The translations under genes were made by a program, and so were the position numbers. Below are positions 1-7,536 of a DNA stretch of 64,000 nt, in pieces. Numbering within the stretch: the stretch's first letter is position 1; every line of letters begins with the position of its first letter. The stretch spans positions 3,348,001 through 3,412,000 of the forward strand of contig NZ_PHUG01000001.1 of assembly GCF_002813325.1 (NCBI RefSeq). The letters run 5' to 3'. The DNA is from Janthinobacterium sp. 64. GTDB lineage: Bacteria > Pseudomonadota > Gammaproteobacteria > Burkholderiales > Burkholderiaceae_D. The notes beneath the pieces were generated by a model. The model was given only the letters and a program-made list of their open reading frames with translations, was not told the origin of the DNA and ran no database searches.

Positions 1-863
1 CCGTGGGTGCCGACGGCCAGGGTCTGCGCCAGTTCATTTGTGGTCAGCATGGCGCCGATCGGGTAGCCGTTGCCCAGCGCCTTGGCGGCCGTCAGGATGT
101 CCGGCGTGACGCCGTAGCCCATGTAGGCGAACAAGGCGCCAGTGCGGCCCATGCCGCTCTGGACTTCGTCGAAAATCAACAGGGCGCCCGTCTTGTCGCA
201 CAGGGCGCGCAGCTCTTTGAGGAATTCAGGATTGCCCGGCACCACGCCGCCTTCGCCTTGTACCGGCTCGACGATCACGGCGCACACGTCATCGCCGATG
301 GCGGCGCGCGCCGCTTCGATGTCGTTGTAGGCGATGTGGTCGATCGACGGCGGCAGCGGCTCGAAGCCTTCCGTGTACTTGGCCTGGCCGCCGACGGAGA
401 CCGTAAACAGGGTGCGGCCGTGGAAGGAGCTGAAGCACGAGATGATGCGCGACTTGTGCGCGCCGAACTTGGTGTGCGCATACTTGCGCGCCAGCTTCAG
501 GGCCGCTTCGTTGGCTTCCGCGCCCGAGTTGCAGAAGAAGGCGCGGTCGGCAAAAGTAGCTTCCGTCAGGGCCAGCGCCAGGCGCAGCACAGGCTCGTTG
601 GTGTAGCCGTTGCCCAAATGCCACAAATTATTGATTTGCTTGGTCAGCACGTCGACCAGCACAGGATGGCAGTGGCCCAGGCTGTTGACGGCGATGCCGG
701 AGGTGAAATCGAGGTAATGCTTGCCGGTCTGGTCCCACAGATCCAGACCGGAACCGCGCACGGGCACCATGGCTGCAGGGGCGTAGGTAGGAACGAGGAC
801 CTGGTCAAAGGTTTCCCGGGTGACTGGACGAGCCGTTACGGTCGAATCAAGCTTGGCATTCAT
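1..863 (-). CDS. Acetylornithine/succinylornithine-type aminotransferase (C-terminus outside window)
   Basis: Class III PLP-dependent aminotransferase, 287 residues visible of a usual ~400; the 3' end lies beyond the left edge. The start ATG at 863 reads [15 protein letters not shown]. Visible family landmarks in order: [32 protein letters not shown] (phosphate-binding turn), [21 protein letters not shown], the PLP-pyridine Asp in [14 protein letters not shown], and the Schiff-base Lys in [15 protein letters not shown]. The family interconverts N-acetylornithine or N-succinylornithine and the semialdehyde with 2-oxoglutarate. ArgD (biosynthesis) and AstC/AruC (arginine catabolism) cannot be separated on sequence alone. 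The ArgR-like AraC regulator directly upstream on the same strand favours the catabolic AstC/AruC role (inference). Confidence 0.9.
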   Translation of the reverse strand, partial: MNAKLDSTVTARPVTRETFDQVLVPTYAPAAMVPVRGSGLDLWDQTGKHYLDFTSGIAVNSLGHCHPVLVDVLTKQINNLWHLGNGYTNEPVLRLALALTEATFADRAFFCNSGAEANEAALKLARKYAHTKFGAHKSRIISCFSSFHGRTLFTVSVGGQAKYTEGFEPLPPSIDHIAYNDIEAARAAIGDDVCAVIVEPVQGEGGVVPGNPEFLKELRALCDKTGALLIFDEVQSGMGRTGALFAYMGYGVTPDILTAAKALGNGYPIGAMLTTNELAQTLAVGTH

Positions 864-1003
864 AGCATTTCCCCATCAATATGTTAGGTACTCCGCAGCT
901 ACGACAGCTACGTGTGTACTGCATTATAAAAAGCGGGATGCTAAAACTCTTTTGAATCTGCGACAAGGATTTTCACAATTCATCACAGCCGGGCTTGCTT
1001 GAA

Positions 1004-1948
1004 TCAAGCGGGGGGCATGAGCTTGCGCTGCCGCTCTTCGCGGGGCGTATTGCCAAACAGGGTGCCAAACGCGGTGGAAAAGTGCGAACCGGAAGAAAAG
1101 CCGCACATCAGGCCCACTTGCACGATGGAATAATGCGTATCAAGCAACAATTGCCGCGAGCGCTGCAGGCGCAGCTCCAGGTAGTAGCGCGATGGCAGGC
1201 TGCCCAGGTATTGCTTGAACAGCCGTTCCAGCTGGCGCCGCGACAGGCCCACCAGGCTGGCGATATCATCGGTCGACAGCGGCTCCTCGATATTGGCTTC
1301 CATCAAGGTGACCGCTTCGGACAATTTCGGCTGCAGCACGCCGAAACGCGCCTGCAAGGCCACCCTCTGACGCTCTTCCTTGCCGCGCACCTTGTCCACG
1401 CACAGCGCTTCCTTGACGAGCGCCTGCACGTCGGCGCCAAAGATGGTCTCGATCAGCGTCAGCGAAAAGTCGATGCTGGCCGCGCCGCCGCAACAGGTGA
1501 TGTGCGGGCCGTCGATGTCGAACAGATGCGGCGTCAAAATGGCCCGTTCCGCCTTCGCTTCCGCATCCGCGTACAGGGCCCACGGCAAGGCGATGCGCAC
1601 GCCATCCATGACGCCCGCGTCGGCCAGCCACAGCACGGCCGCGCCCACGCCGCCCCAGAACGGCGCCGAACGGCAGCGCTCGATCACGGCCCGGCACAGC
1701 TCGGCGCGCAGCGGCGCCTGCGTTTCATCGGCAACCAGCAGCGCGATATGCCAGTTGCCGCCCTGCGCGGCCACCTGTTCCGGTGTGCGCACGTCCAGTC
1801 GCAGCGCGTCCGGCCCCAGCGCCCGCGCACACAGGCGCAGCGGCTGCACCAGGCCGGCCCAGGTGATCGACTCGGCATCGCCGGCATGCACCAGCAGCAA
1901 ACGCAGCGGTTTGTCGAGGCCGATACGGGAAAGATTAGCGAAGGACAT
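1004..1948 (-). CDS. GATase1/DJ-1-like AraC-family regulator (ArgR-like)
   Basis: 314 residues. The N-terminal ~190 residues look like the DJ-1/PfpI (class I glutamine amidotransferase-like) sensor domain found in one AraC subfamily. The C-terminal ~100 residues (from about 215) carry two helix-turn-helix units, with LSTDDIASLVGLSRRQLERL in the first and YSIVQVGLMCGFSSGSHFST in the second. The architecture matches Pseudomonas ArgR, the arginine-responsive activator of the aru genes, as well as related GlxA-type regulators. It lies 140 bp upstream of the aminotransferase on the same strand and is divergent from the MarR gene, so arginine/ornithine catabolism is a sensible target (inference). 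No canonical Shine-Dalgarno is seen before the chosen ATG. Confidence 0.85.
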   Translation of the reverse strand: MSFANLSRIGLDKPLRLLLVHAGDAESITWAGLVQPLRLCARALGPDALRLDVRTPEQVAAQGGNWHIALLVADETQAPLRAELCRAVIERCRSAPFWGGVGAAVLWLADAGVMDGVRIALPWALYADAEAKAERAILTPHLFDIDGPHITCCGGAASIDFSLTLIETIFGADVQALVKEALCVDKVRGKEERQRVALQARFGVLQPKLSEAVTLMEANIEEPLSTDDIASLVGLSRRQLERLFKQYLGSLPSRYYLELRLQRSRQLLLDTHYSIVQVGLMCGFSSGSHFSTAFGTLFGNTPREERQRKLMPPA

Positions 1949-2079
1949 CGGCGAGGCGGACCAGGGACAAGGGCTGAGTTGCCCACATGATACCGGACTT
2001 CCGCCCCATCGAGACCCGCATGCAAGGGCGCATCCTGGCGCGGCGGAAAAAAGCGGGGCGGAAGGATATAATCCCCCCC

Positions 2080-2514
2080 ATGGGTGAACGATATTTAAAA
2101 AGTATCCGGCTGCTGGCCGAATGCATGCAAGGCTTCGAGCGGTTTTCTGGCGACTTCGTGCGCCAGTACGGCTTGACGCATGCGCAATTCGACATCATCG
2201 CCACGCTCGGCAACACCTGTGGCATGTCCTACAAGGAACTGGGCCAGAAAACCCTGATTACCAAGGGTACCTTGACGGGCGTGGTGGAACGGCTGGAACA
2301 GAAGGGGCTGGTAATCCGCGAACGTTGTCCGCGCGACAAGCGTTCCTATTACGTGCGCCTGAGCTGCGAGGGGGAACAGGTGTTCCATGACGTGTTCCCC
2401 AAACTGACAAAACAGGGCCAGCGCCTGTTCGACGGCTATACCGAAGACGATTTCATGCGTTTGGAAACCATCCTGGCAAGCCTGAAACATGCCATCGCCA
2501 ATGGCCACAGTTAA
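2080..2514 (+). CDS. MarR-family transcriptional regulator
   Basis: 144 residues from the ATG at 2080, preceded by GGAAGGA; this start is preferred over an in-frame ATG at 1987, which would add 31 low-complexity residues. It is a typical MarR winged helix: N-terminal dimerisation helix (GERYLKSIRLLAECMQGFER), the HTH around residues 45-75 (MSYKELGQKTLITKGTLTGV), and the wing with the family signature RCPRDKRSYYVRLS. MarR proteins are dimeric repressors or activators that respond to small aromatic ligands. The target is not evident. The gene is divergent from the AraC regulator and is followed 45 bp later by a small hypothetical gene. Confidence 0.9.
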   Translation: MGERYLKSIRLLAECMQGFERFSGDFVRQYGLTHAQFDIIATLGNTCGMSYKELGQKTLITKGTLTGVVERLEQKGLVIRERCPRDKRSYYVRLSCEGEQVFHDVFPKLTKQGQRLFDGYTEDDFMRLETILASLKHAIANGHS

Positions 2515-2559
2515 TAATTCACCAAGCACAGACATTCAAACAAGACAAAGGAAACCAAG

Positions 2560-2844
2560 TTGAAAACCTCACTGCTCGAAGGCAAAAAGCCTGCTCATTT
2601 CGATAAACACATCATCGGCAACCTGCTGCTCAACGCCAGCACGCCGGAACTGGTACGCCAGGAAAAACTGATCATCGGCGTGCGCAACGAAGACGGCGAA
2701 ATCTACCGCCTGATCGGCGCCACCAAGCACAACAGCTTCATGAATGCCGTCGAGGAACTCTTCGACCTGGGCTTGACGGATGAGCTGGAAGACAGCGACG
2801 AGCTGGTCGAAGGCTGCGACGCGATATTTAGTGAATCGTTGTAA
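2560..2844 (+). CDS. Conserved-looking small acidic hypothetical protein
   Basis: 94 residues from a TTG start at 2560, with AAAGGAAA about 6-13 bases upstream. The sequence is well formed and soluble, with an acidic C-terminus (LTDELEDSDELVEGCDAIFSE) and no signal peptide, membrane segment or metal motif. It follows the MarR gene by 45 bp on the same strand and is closed by a strong intrinsic terminator, so the two are probably one transcript. Family not recognised; no function assigned. Confidence 0.7.
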   Translation: MKTSLLEGKKPAHFDKHIIGNLLLNASTPELVRQEKLIIGVRNEDGEIYRLIGATKHNSFMNAVEELFDLGLTDELEDSDELVEGCDAIFSESL

Positions 2845-2868
2845 TAACGATTGACGATCGCTGTCGTT

Positions 2869-2905
2869 AAAAAAGGCATGCCACCGATATAGGCATGCCT
2901 TTTTC
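2869..2905 (+). terminator. Rho-independent terminator after the 94-residue gene
   Basis: Arms AAAAAGGCATGCC and GGCATGCCTTTTT flank a short ACCGATATA loop, giving a 13 bp perfect stem whose 3' arm runs into T residues. It ends the MarR/hypothetical transcript and separates it from the HDOD gene. Confidence 0.85.
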
Positions 2906-3001
2906 CGTTTACGGGGGTTTACTTGCCTTTTACTTGCTTGTTTGCGAAAAGATCACGGTTAAAAAGTTCCGTACGGAAATATTGCGAGTATAATTTTTTC
3001 A

Positions 3002-3847
3002 ATGAACAGACTCGACGCCTTTAAAAGCATCGCCGCACAAGCCGCTCGTGGCGAGCTGACCTTTCCTGCCAATGTGAACGCTTCGCTCAAGCTGCAAGAG
3101 GCGCTGGCCGATCCCGACTGCCATATCGAGGCCGCCGCCAAGCTGGTGCAAGCCGACCCGCTGCTGGCCGCGCGCACGGTGGCCATCGCCAATTCCGTGG
3201 CGTTCAACCGTTCCGGCAACGAAATCACCAGCGTGCGCAATGCCGTGCAACGGCTCGGCGTGCGTACCCTGCAGTCGGTGGTAGCGTCGCTGATCGTGCG
3301 CCAGCTGGGCAGCACCATTACCGATCCCGTGCTGCAGGCGAAGGCCAGGCAGCTGTGGGAACATACGGCCCATGTGGCGGCCCTGTCGCAGGTACTGGCT
3401 CGCCGCGTCACCAGGGTAGACCCCGATACGGCCCTGTTTGCCGGCATCATGCATGAAGTGGGCGGCTTTTATCTGCTGTCGCGCGCAGCCGAATTCCCCG
3501 GCATCCTCGACGGCGAACCGCAGGACTGGGTCGAACATGGCGAACAAGCCATCGGCCATGGCGTATTGACCAAACTGAAGGTGCCGGAAGCGGTGATGGG
3601 CGCCATCGCGGCGCTGTGGGAAGGCTTGCGCGCCATCCCGCCCGAATCGCTGGGCGACACCTTGCTGCTGGCAAATGACCTGGCGCCCGTCTCGTCGCCG
3701 CTCAACGAAAGCCCGGCTGCCATCGCCGTGCGCGCCGCCCGCGCCGCCGGCAGCATCGATTGCGTGATCGGCGATGCGACCCTGTCGAGCATCATGGAAG
3801 AATCGGACGATGAAGTGCAGTCGCTGCTGAAGGTGCTCGTGCATTAA
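3002..3847 (+). CDS. HDOD domain-containing signalling protein
   Basis: 281 residues, essentially a single HDOD domain (a degenerate, non-catalytic relative of HD phosphohydrolases). Diagnostic stretches are LTFPANVNASLKLQEAL near the N-terminus, RNAVQRLGVRTLQSVVAS around residues 79-96, WEHTAHVAALSQVLARR around 120, and ALFAGIMHEVGGFYLLSRA. The HD doublet is absent, as is usual in HDOD proteins. Family members act in cytoplasmic signalling of motility, cell cycle and c-di-GMP, but nothing in the neighbourhood indicates the target. The gene is convergent with a possible small ORF on the other strand. Confidence 0.9.
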   Translation: MNRLDAFKSIAAQAARGELTFPANVNASLKLQEALADPDCHIEAAAKLVQADPLLAARTVAIANSVAFNRSGNEITSVRNAVQRLGVRTLQSVVASLIVRQLGSTITDPVLQAKARQLWEHTAHVAALSQVLARRVTRVDPDTALFAGIMHEVGGFYLLSRAAEFPGILDGEPQDWVEHGEQAIGHGVLTKLKVPEAVMGAIAALWEGLRAIPPESLGDTLLLANDLAPVSSPLNESPAAIAVRAARAAGSIDCVIGDATLSSIMEESDDEVQSLLKVLVH

Positions 3848-4017
3848 TCCTGTTTTACCGGCACCGGCGGCATGATCGGCACGCCTGGCGCCGGCTTCGG
3901 CACGTCGACGATCAGCACATGCTTGTCCATGGCCTGCGTTCTCTGCTTCTGCTGGGCGACTTGCGTGGCGACCGCCCGGGTACTCAAGAGTGGCTTCGGA
4001 TGGCGTGGCATGAACAT
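3844..4017 (-). CDS. Possible 57-residue proline-rich protein
   Basis: An open frame on the minus strand reads MFMPRHPKPLLSTRAVATQV at its start and ends in a proline-rich tail (VPKPAPGVPIMPPVPVKQD). The stop overlaps the HDOD stop tail-to-tail by 2-3 bp. It has no recognisable domain and only a weak ribosome-binding site. It fills an otherwise empty 350 bp gap and its composition looks coding, but it could be chance. Confidence 0.35.
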   Translation of the reverse strand: MFMPRHPKPLLSTRAVATQVAQQKQRTQAMDKHVLIVDVPKPAPGVPIMPPVPVKQD

Positions 4018-4084
4018 GGCGTACCTGCTTGCAGTGGGAGACGCCCCATCTGTGCAGCGAAAATCAAATTATCAAGCTCCAGAC

Positions 4085-4108
4085 AAAAAAAACCCGCTCG
4101 AAAGCGGG
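4085..4108 (-). terminator. Rho-independent terminator downstream of the GST gene
   Basis: Read on the minus strand, the hairpin CCCGCT-TTCG-AGCGGG is followed by eight T residues. It lies ~95 bp past the GST stop and is oriented to end the leftward WYL/GST transcript. Confidence 0.8.
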
Positions 4109-4202
4109 TAAAGTCCAAAGCTAGGGATGTCCTGAAAGAGACAGCCCTATCTTATGCGTGCCGCCGTGCCGGCTCCGTGCGCTGGCACACGTAGTGCGCA
4201 GA

Positions 4203-4829
4203 TTATCCCGGCAGCAGCTGCACGTCCGTTTCCTGCCAGGCGCGCAGCTGCCGCACGCGGGCAAACCAGGCCTCGATGTGCTGGTACTGCGCCAGCGGCA
4301 GCCGCACGGCCTCGCTGTACATCAGCGGCGCGGCCACGGCGAAATCGGCCAGGGTCAAGGCATCGCCGCAAAGCCAGCTGCGCTGCGCCAGATGCGCGTC
4401 CAGCACCACGGCGCACTCATGCAAATCGCGCTCGCCGCGCGCCTCTTCCAGCGGGTCCGCCGGACCATTGCCCGTCATGCCCTTCCAGGCGCGTTCCCAG
4501 GCCAGCACGCTGATGGCCGGCGCGAAATGCTGCGCGGCCCAGAACAGCCAGCGGTTGACGTCGGCGCGCGCTTGCGGCGCCTGCGGATACATCGTCTGGC
4601 CCGGCACCTGCTCGGCCAGATATTGCATGATGGCGCACGATTCCCACAGCAGGAAATCGCCATCGGCCAGCACGGGCACCTTGCCGTTCGGGTTCAGTTC
4701 GGCCAGGCGGCGGCGGTCGTCAGCATTCATCAGGTCGACTTCGGCCAATTCCAGCGGCAGGCCAAGGTGGATCGCCGTCATCAGGGCACGGCGGGCATTC
4801 GAAGACATGGGGTGGTGGTACAGGCGCAT
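4203..4829 (-). CDS. Glutathione S-transferase family protein
   Basis: 208 residues, normal GST length. The N-terminal thioredoxin-like domain begins MRLYHHPMSSNARRALM and carries the glutathione-binding cis-Pro region (NPNGKVPVL, residues ~46-54) and the ESCAIMQYLAE motif (~63-73). The C-terminal all-helical domain contains the N-capping-box-like LTLADFAVAAPLM. Family role: conjugation of glutathione to electrophiles, or peroxide or isomerase chemistry in the cytoplasm; the substrate is not predictable. It lies 74 bp downstream of the WYL regulator on the same strand, suggesting co-regulation. Confidence 0.9.
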   Translation of the reverse strand: MRLYHHPMSSNARRALMTAIHLGLPLELAEVDLMNADDRRRLAELNPNGKVPVLADGDFLLWESCAIMQYLAEQVPGQTMYPQAPQARADVNRWLFWAAQHFAPAISVLAWERAWKGMTGNGPADPLEEARGERDLHECAVVLDAHLAQRSWLCGDALTLADFAVAAPLMYSEAVRLPLAQYQHIEAWFARVRQLRAWQETDVQLLPG

Positions 4830-4903
4830 GGTGGATGACTCCGGTGAGTGAAGAAGCCACCATCGTAGAACCAGTCACTGACAGTTTTTGTCAGGAGCGC
4901 ATC

Positions 4904-5605
4904 TCACGATTCCGGGTCAATATCATGGGCCTTGCGCCAGGCATCGAGCAGCACATGGCGCCGCGTGGGATAGCGCTCCGCATGCTGCCGCACGTCGGCG
5001 ATGCGGTCGATGCGGAAATGCCGGTAATCGCCGCGCAGCTCGCACCAGGCGGCCAGCAGGCGCTTGCCTTCAAAAAAGGCCAGGGCAAACGGCCACACCG
5101 TGCGCGAGGTGGCGCTGCCATGCTCATCCTGATAGGCGAGCGTAAGCTTCTGTTCATAGCGGATCGCCTCGCGCACGGGCTGCACGTAGCGGTCGGCAGG
5201 CTGCGTGCCATCGGCGGGACGGCCCAGCGGCACCCACAAGCTGGTCTCGGCCATGCTGTCGCGCAGGTCGCGCGGCGAGGCGGCCGCGATCTTCGCCAGG
5301 GCATTGCTGGCCGCCTGCGCCAGGCCCGCATCGCCCTGCCGGCGCACCCAGCGCGCGCCCAGCACCAGCGCCTCCAGTTCATCGGGTCCGAACATCAGCG
5401 GCGGCAAAAAGGCGCCGCGGCGCAGCACATAGCCGATGCCGGCCTCGCCCTGCAGGGGTGCGCCCAGTTCGGCCAGGGTCTGGATATCGCGGTAAATCGT
5501 GCGCTCCGATACCCCCAGCTGCTGCGCCAGCTGGGCCGCCGTGACGGGCACGCGCCTGGCGCGCATGGCGTCCATCAGCAGGAACAAACGGCCGCTGCGG
5601 CTCAT
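4904..5605 (-). CDS. HTH/WYL-domain transcriptional regulator (YafY type)
   Basis: 233 residues from the ATG at 5605. The N-terminal winged HTH (~1-60) reads MSRSGRLFLLMDAMRARR followed by QLAQQLGVSERTIYRDIQTL. The C-terminal part is the WYL ligand-binding domain (around TVWPFALAFFEGKRLLAAWC and FRIDRIADV). The start is chosen because it forms an ATGA overlap with the stop of the upstream gene (5602-5605), indicating translational coupling; the longer open frame upstream lies inside that gene. The GST lies just downstream. WYL proteins sense nucleotides, nucleic acid or other ligands; the ligand is unknown here. Confidence 0.85.
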   Translation of the reverse strand: MSRSGRLFLLMDAMRARRVPVTAAQLAQQLGVSERTIYRDIQTLAELGAPLQGEAGIGYVLRRGAFLPPLMFGPDELEALVLGARWVRRQGDAGLAQAASNALAKIAAASPRDLRDSMAETSLWVPLGRPADGTQPADRYVQPVREAIRYEQKLTLAYQDEHGSATSRTVWPFALAFFEGKRLLAAWCELRGDYRHFRIDRIADVRQHAERYPTRRHVLLDAWRKAHDIDPES

Positions 5606-6357
5606 GGACAAGCCTGCAAAGCCTGGTCGCCCATCACCAGGGCCGACAGGGCCGGCACGTACAGATAGCCGTCGGGCGCCAGGCGCGCCGCGCGCGTCCC
5701 CTCGTCCACGCCGGCGATGCCGTAGCAGCGCTGCAGGCGGGCGGCAGCCGGCCACCAGTAGACGACCGCCTCCTGGTCGGGGAAGCGCTGGCGCACGCCA
5801 TCGGCTTGCGCAGCCACCTGCCGGAAATCGCGGTAGAAGGCGGGGGCGATGCCCAGCTCCGCGGCAAAGGCCGCTTCCAGCGCCGCCAACTGCGCCAGTC
5901 GCACGGCCAGCGCCGCTGTTTCACGCTCCAGCTCATCGGCCGGCACGCCCGCCTCGATCAGGCTGCGGCGCATGTGCTGCGGGCCTGCCTGCGCGCGCAG
6001 GAAGGCCGACTCCTGCAACGCCAGCACGGCGGTGTCTGGAATGCTTGTATGGTGCGTGGCCGGGAAAACGTACAGGGCGCAGCTGCCGGCACACACGGTG
6101 TCGATGGCGAGGCTCCATTGCCGCTGGCGCAAGTAGCGCCCCAGCAGCATGGCCGCCTGCGGGTCGCCGCCATCGCTATTGATGCGCAGCACGGTTGTCC
6201 CTGGCGTGGCCAGCTGCCGCAGCGTCTCCACGTCGCCCTCGGCGATGGCGCCGCGCAGGGCGATGGTATCGCTGCCTACGCGGCGCAATTCCGCGGCGCT
6301 GGCCAGCGCGCCGAGGCCCGCCATGAGGCCCATCACTATCAAACGCTTCATCGTCAT
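5602..6357 (-). CDS. Secreted ClpP/crotonase-fold protein (COG3904-like)
   Basis: 251 residues with a clear Sec signal peptide (MTMKRLIVMGLMAGLGALASA, cleavage predicted after ASA-A). The mature part resembles predicted periplasmic ClpP-class proteins: LRINSDGGDPQAAMLLGRYL corresponds to the Gly-rich turn before the catalytic helix, and VCAGSCALYVFPATHHT places a Ser in the expected nucleophile position. No recognisable catalytic His/Asp assignment can be made with confidence. It is translationally coupled to the WYL regulator by an ATGA overlap, which is unusual for a periplasmic protease-like protein. Confidence 0.7.
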   Translation of the reverse strand: MTMKRLIVMGLMAGLGALASAAELRRVGSDTIALRGAIAEGDVETLRQLATPGTTVLRINSDGGDPQAAMLLGRYLRQRQWSLAIDTVCAGSCALYVFPATHHTSIPDTAVLALQESAFLRAQAGPQHMRRSLIEAGVPADELERETAALAVRLAQLAALEAAFAAELGIAPAFYRDFRQVAAQADGVRQRFPDQEAVVYWWPAAARLQRCYGIAGVDEGTRAARLAPDGYLYVPALSALVMGDQALQACP

Positions 6358-6364
6358 CCGTTAC

Positions 6365-6396
6365 AAAAAAAACGACCACCGCGCGGGTGATCGTTC
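6365..6396 (-). terminator. Rho-independent terminator of the sec operon
   Basis: On the minus strand GAACGATCACC / GGTGGTCGTT form a ~10 bp stem with one mismatch or wobble, followed by eight T residues, ~30 bp after the secF stop. Confidence 0.8.
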
Positions 6397-6423
6397 TTGA
6401 ATTCGTCATGCAACCAACTGCGC

Positions 6424-7446
6424 TTACACCACGGCGCCGTCGGTTTCGTCTTTTTCCTTGACCGGCTTGATCAAGTCTTCGCGCTTGACGCCCAGCCACA
6501 TGGCGATCGAGGCCGCGACGAACACGGACGAGTAAATGCCGAAGCAAATACCGATGGTCAGCGCGAGTGCGAAATGGTGCAGGGTCTGGCCGCCGAAGAC
6601 CAGCATCGACAGCACCATCATCTGGGTCGAACCGTGGGTGATGATGGTACGCGAAATGGTGCTGGTGATCGCGCTGTCGATCACTTCATGCACGGTCGCC
6701 TTGCGCTGCTTGCGGAAGTTTTCGCGGATACGGTCAAAGATCACCACCGATTCGTTGACGGAATAGCCGAGCACCGCCAGGATGGCCGCCAGTACCGTCA
6801 GCGAGAATTCCCATTCGAAGAAGGCGAAGAAGCCCAGGATGATCACCACGTCATGCAAGTTGGCGATAATGGCCGAAACGGCGTATTTCCACTCGAAGCG
6901 CACGGCCAGATATGCCATCACGCCCAAAATCACCACCACCAGCGCGTTCAGACCGTTCTGCGTCAATTCGTCGCCCACTTGCGGACCGACGAATTCAACC
7001 TTTTGCAGCACCAGCGCTTCATTACCGGCGGCGTCCAGGCAGGCGCTCTTGAGCACATGCTCGCCCTTGTCGGTGACGGTATCGATGCCCTTGGTCGTGC
7101 CTTGCTCGACCTTGCACAGGGTTTCGAACACGCGCTGCGAGGTATTCGCGGCAGTCACGCCCTTTTCCACCGGCAGGCGGATCATCACGTCGCGCGCCGT
7201 ATCGAAGCTGGTCACGCCAGGCTCTTCGTAGCCCATCTTGATCAGGGTGCCGCGTATGCCTTCCAGGTTGGCCGCTTTCGGGTACTTTACCTCCAGCACG
7301 GTGCCGCCCTTGAATTCCACGGACAGGTGCAAGCCCTTGTGGAACAGGAAGAAGACGGCGGCAAGGAAGGTCACGGCCGAAATCACGTTGAAAATCAACG
7401 CATGGCGCATGAAGGGAATATCTTTTTTGATCCGGAAAAATTCCAT
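6424..7446 (-). CDS. secF: Protein translocase subunit SecF
   Basis: 340 residues. The N-terminus has the first transmembrane helix followed by the periplasmic SecF start motif (HLSVEFKGGTVLEVKYP). The C-terminal half holds the RND-type membrane bundle, including VVVILGVMAYLAVRFEWKYA, the characteristic LGYSVNESVVIFDRIRENFR loop, and SISRTI/THGSTQMMVL-type segments. SecF forms a complex with SecD that uses the proton-motive force to help complete export through SecYEG. It is the last gene of queA-tgt-yajC-secD-secF, 90 bp after secD, and is followed by an intrinsic terminator. Confidence 0.97.
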   Translation of the reverse strand: MEFFRIKKDIPFMRHALIFNVISAVTFLAAVFFLFHKGLHLSVEFKGGTVLEVKYPKAANLEGIRGTLIKMGYEEPGVTSFDTARDVMIRLPVEKGVTAANTSQRVFETLCKVEQGTTKGIDTVTDKGEHVLKSACLDAAGNEALVLQKVEFVGPQVGDELTQNGLNALVVVILGVMAYLAVRFEWKYAVSAIIANLHDVVIILGFFAFFEWEFSLTVLAAILAVLGYSVNESVVIFDRIRENFRKQRKATVHEVIDSAITSTISRTIITHGSTQMMVLSMLVFGGQTLHHFALALTIGICFGIYSSVFVAASIAMWLGVKREDLIKPVKEKDETDGAVV

Positions 7447-7536
7447 GAAATCCTCTGAGTTCTATTCTGTGCGTCCGGCGCTTGTGCCGCCGGACGCGAT
7501 CGCTGTTGTCGCTATTGGGTGAGTCGGGGCCGCCGC

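Noticed and set aside
3..887. 294-codon open frame on the + strand
   Set aside because: It is antisense to the PLP aminotransferase, whose motifs are unmistakable on the minus strand.
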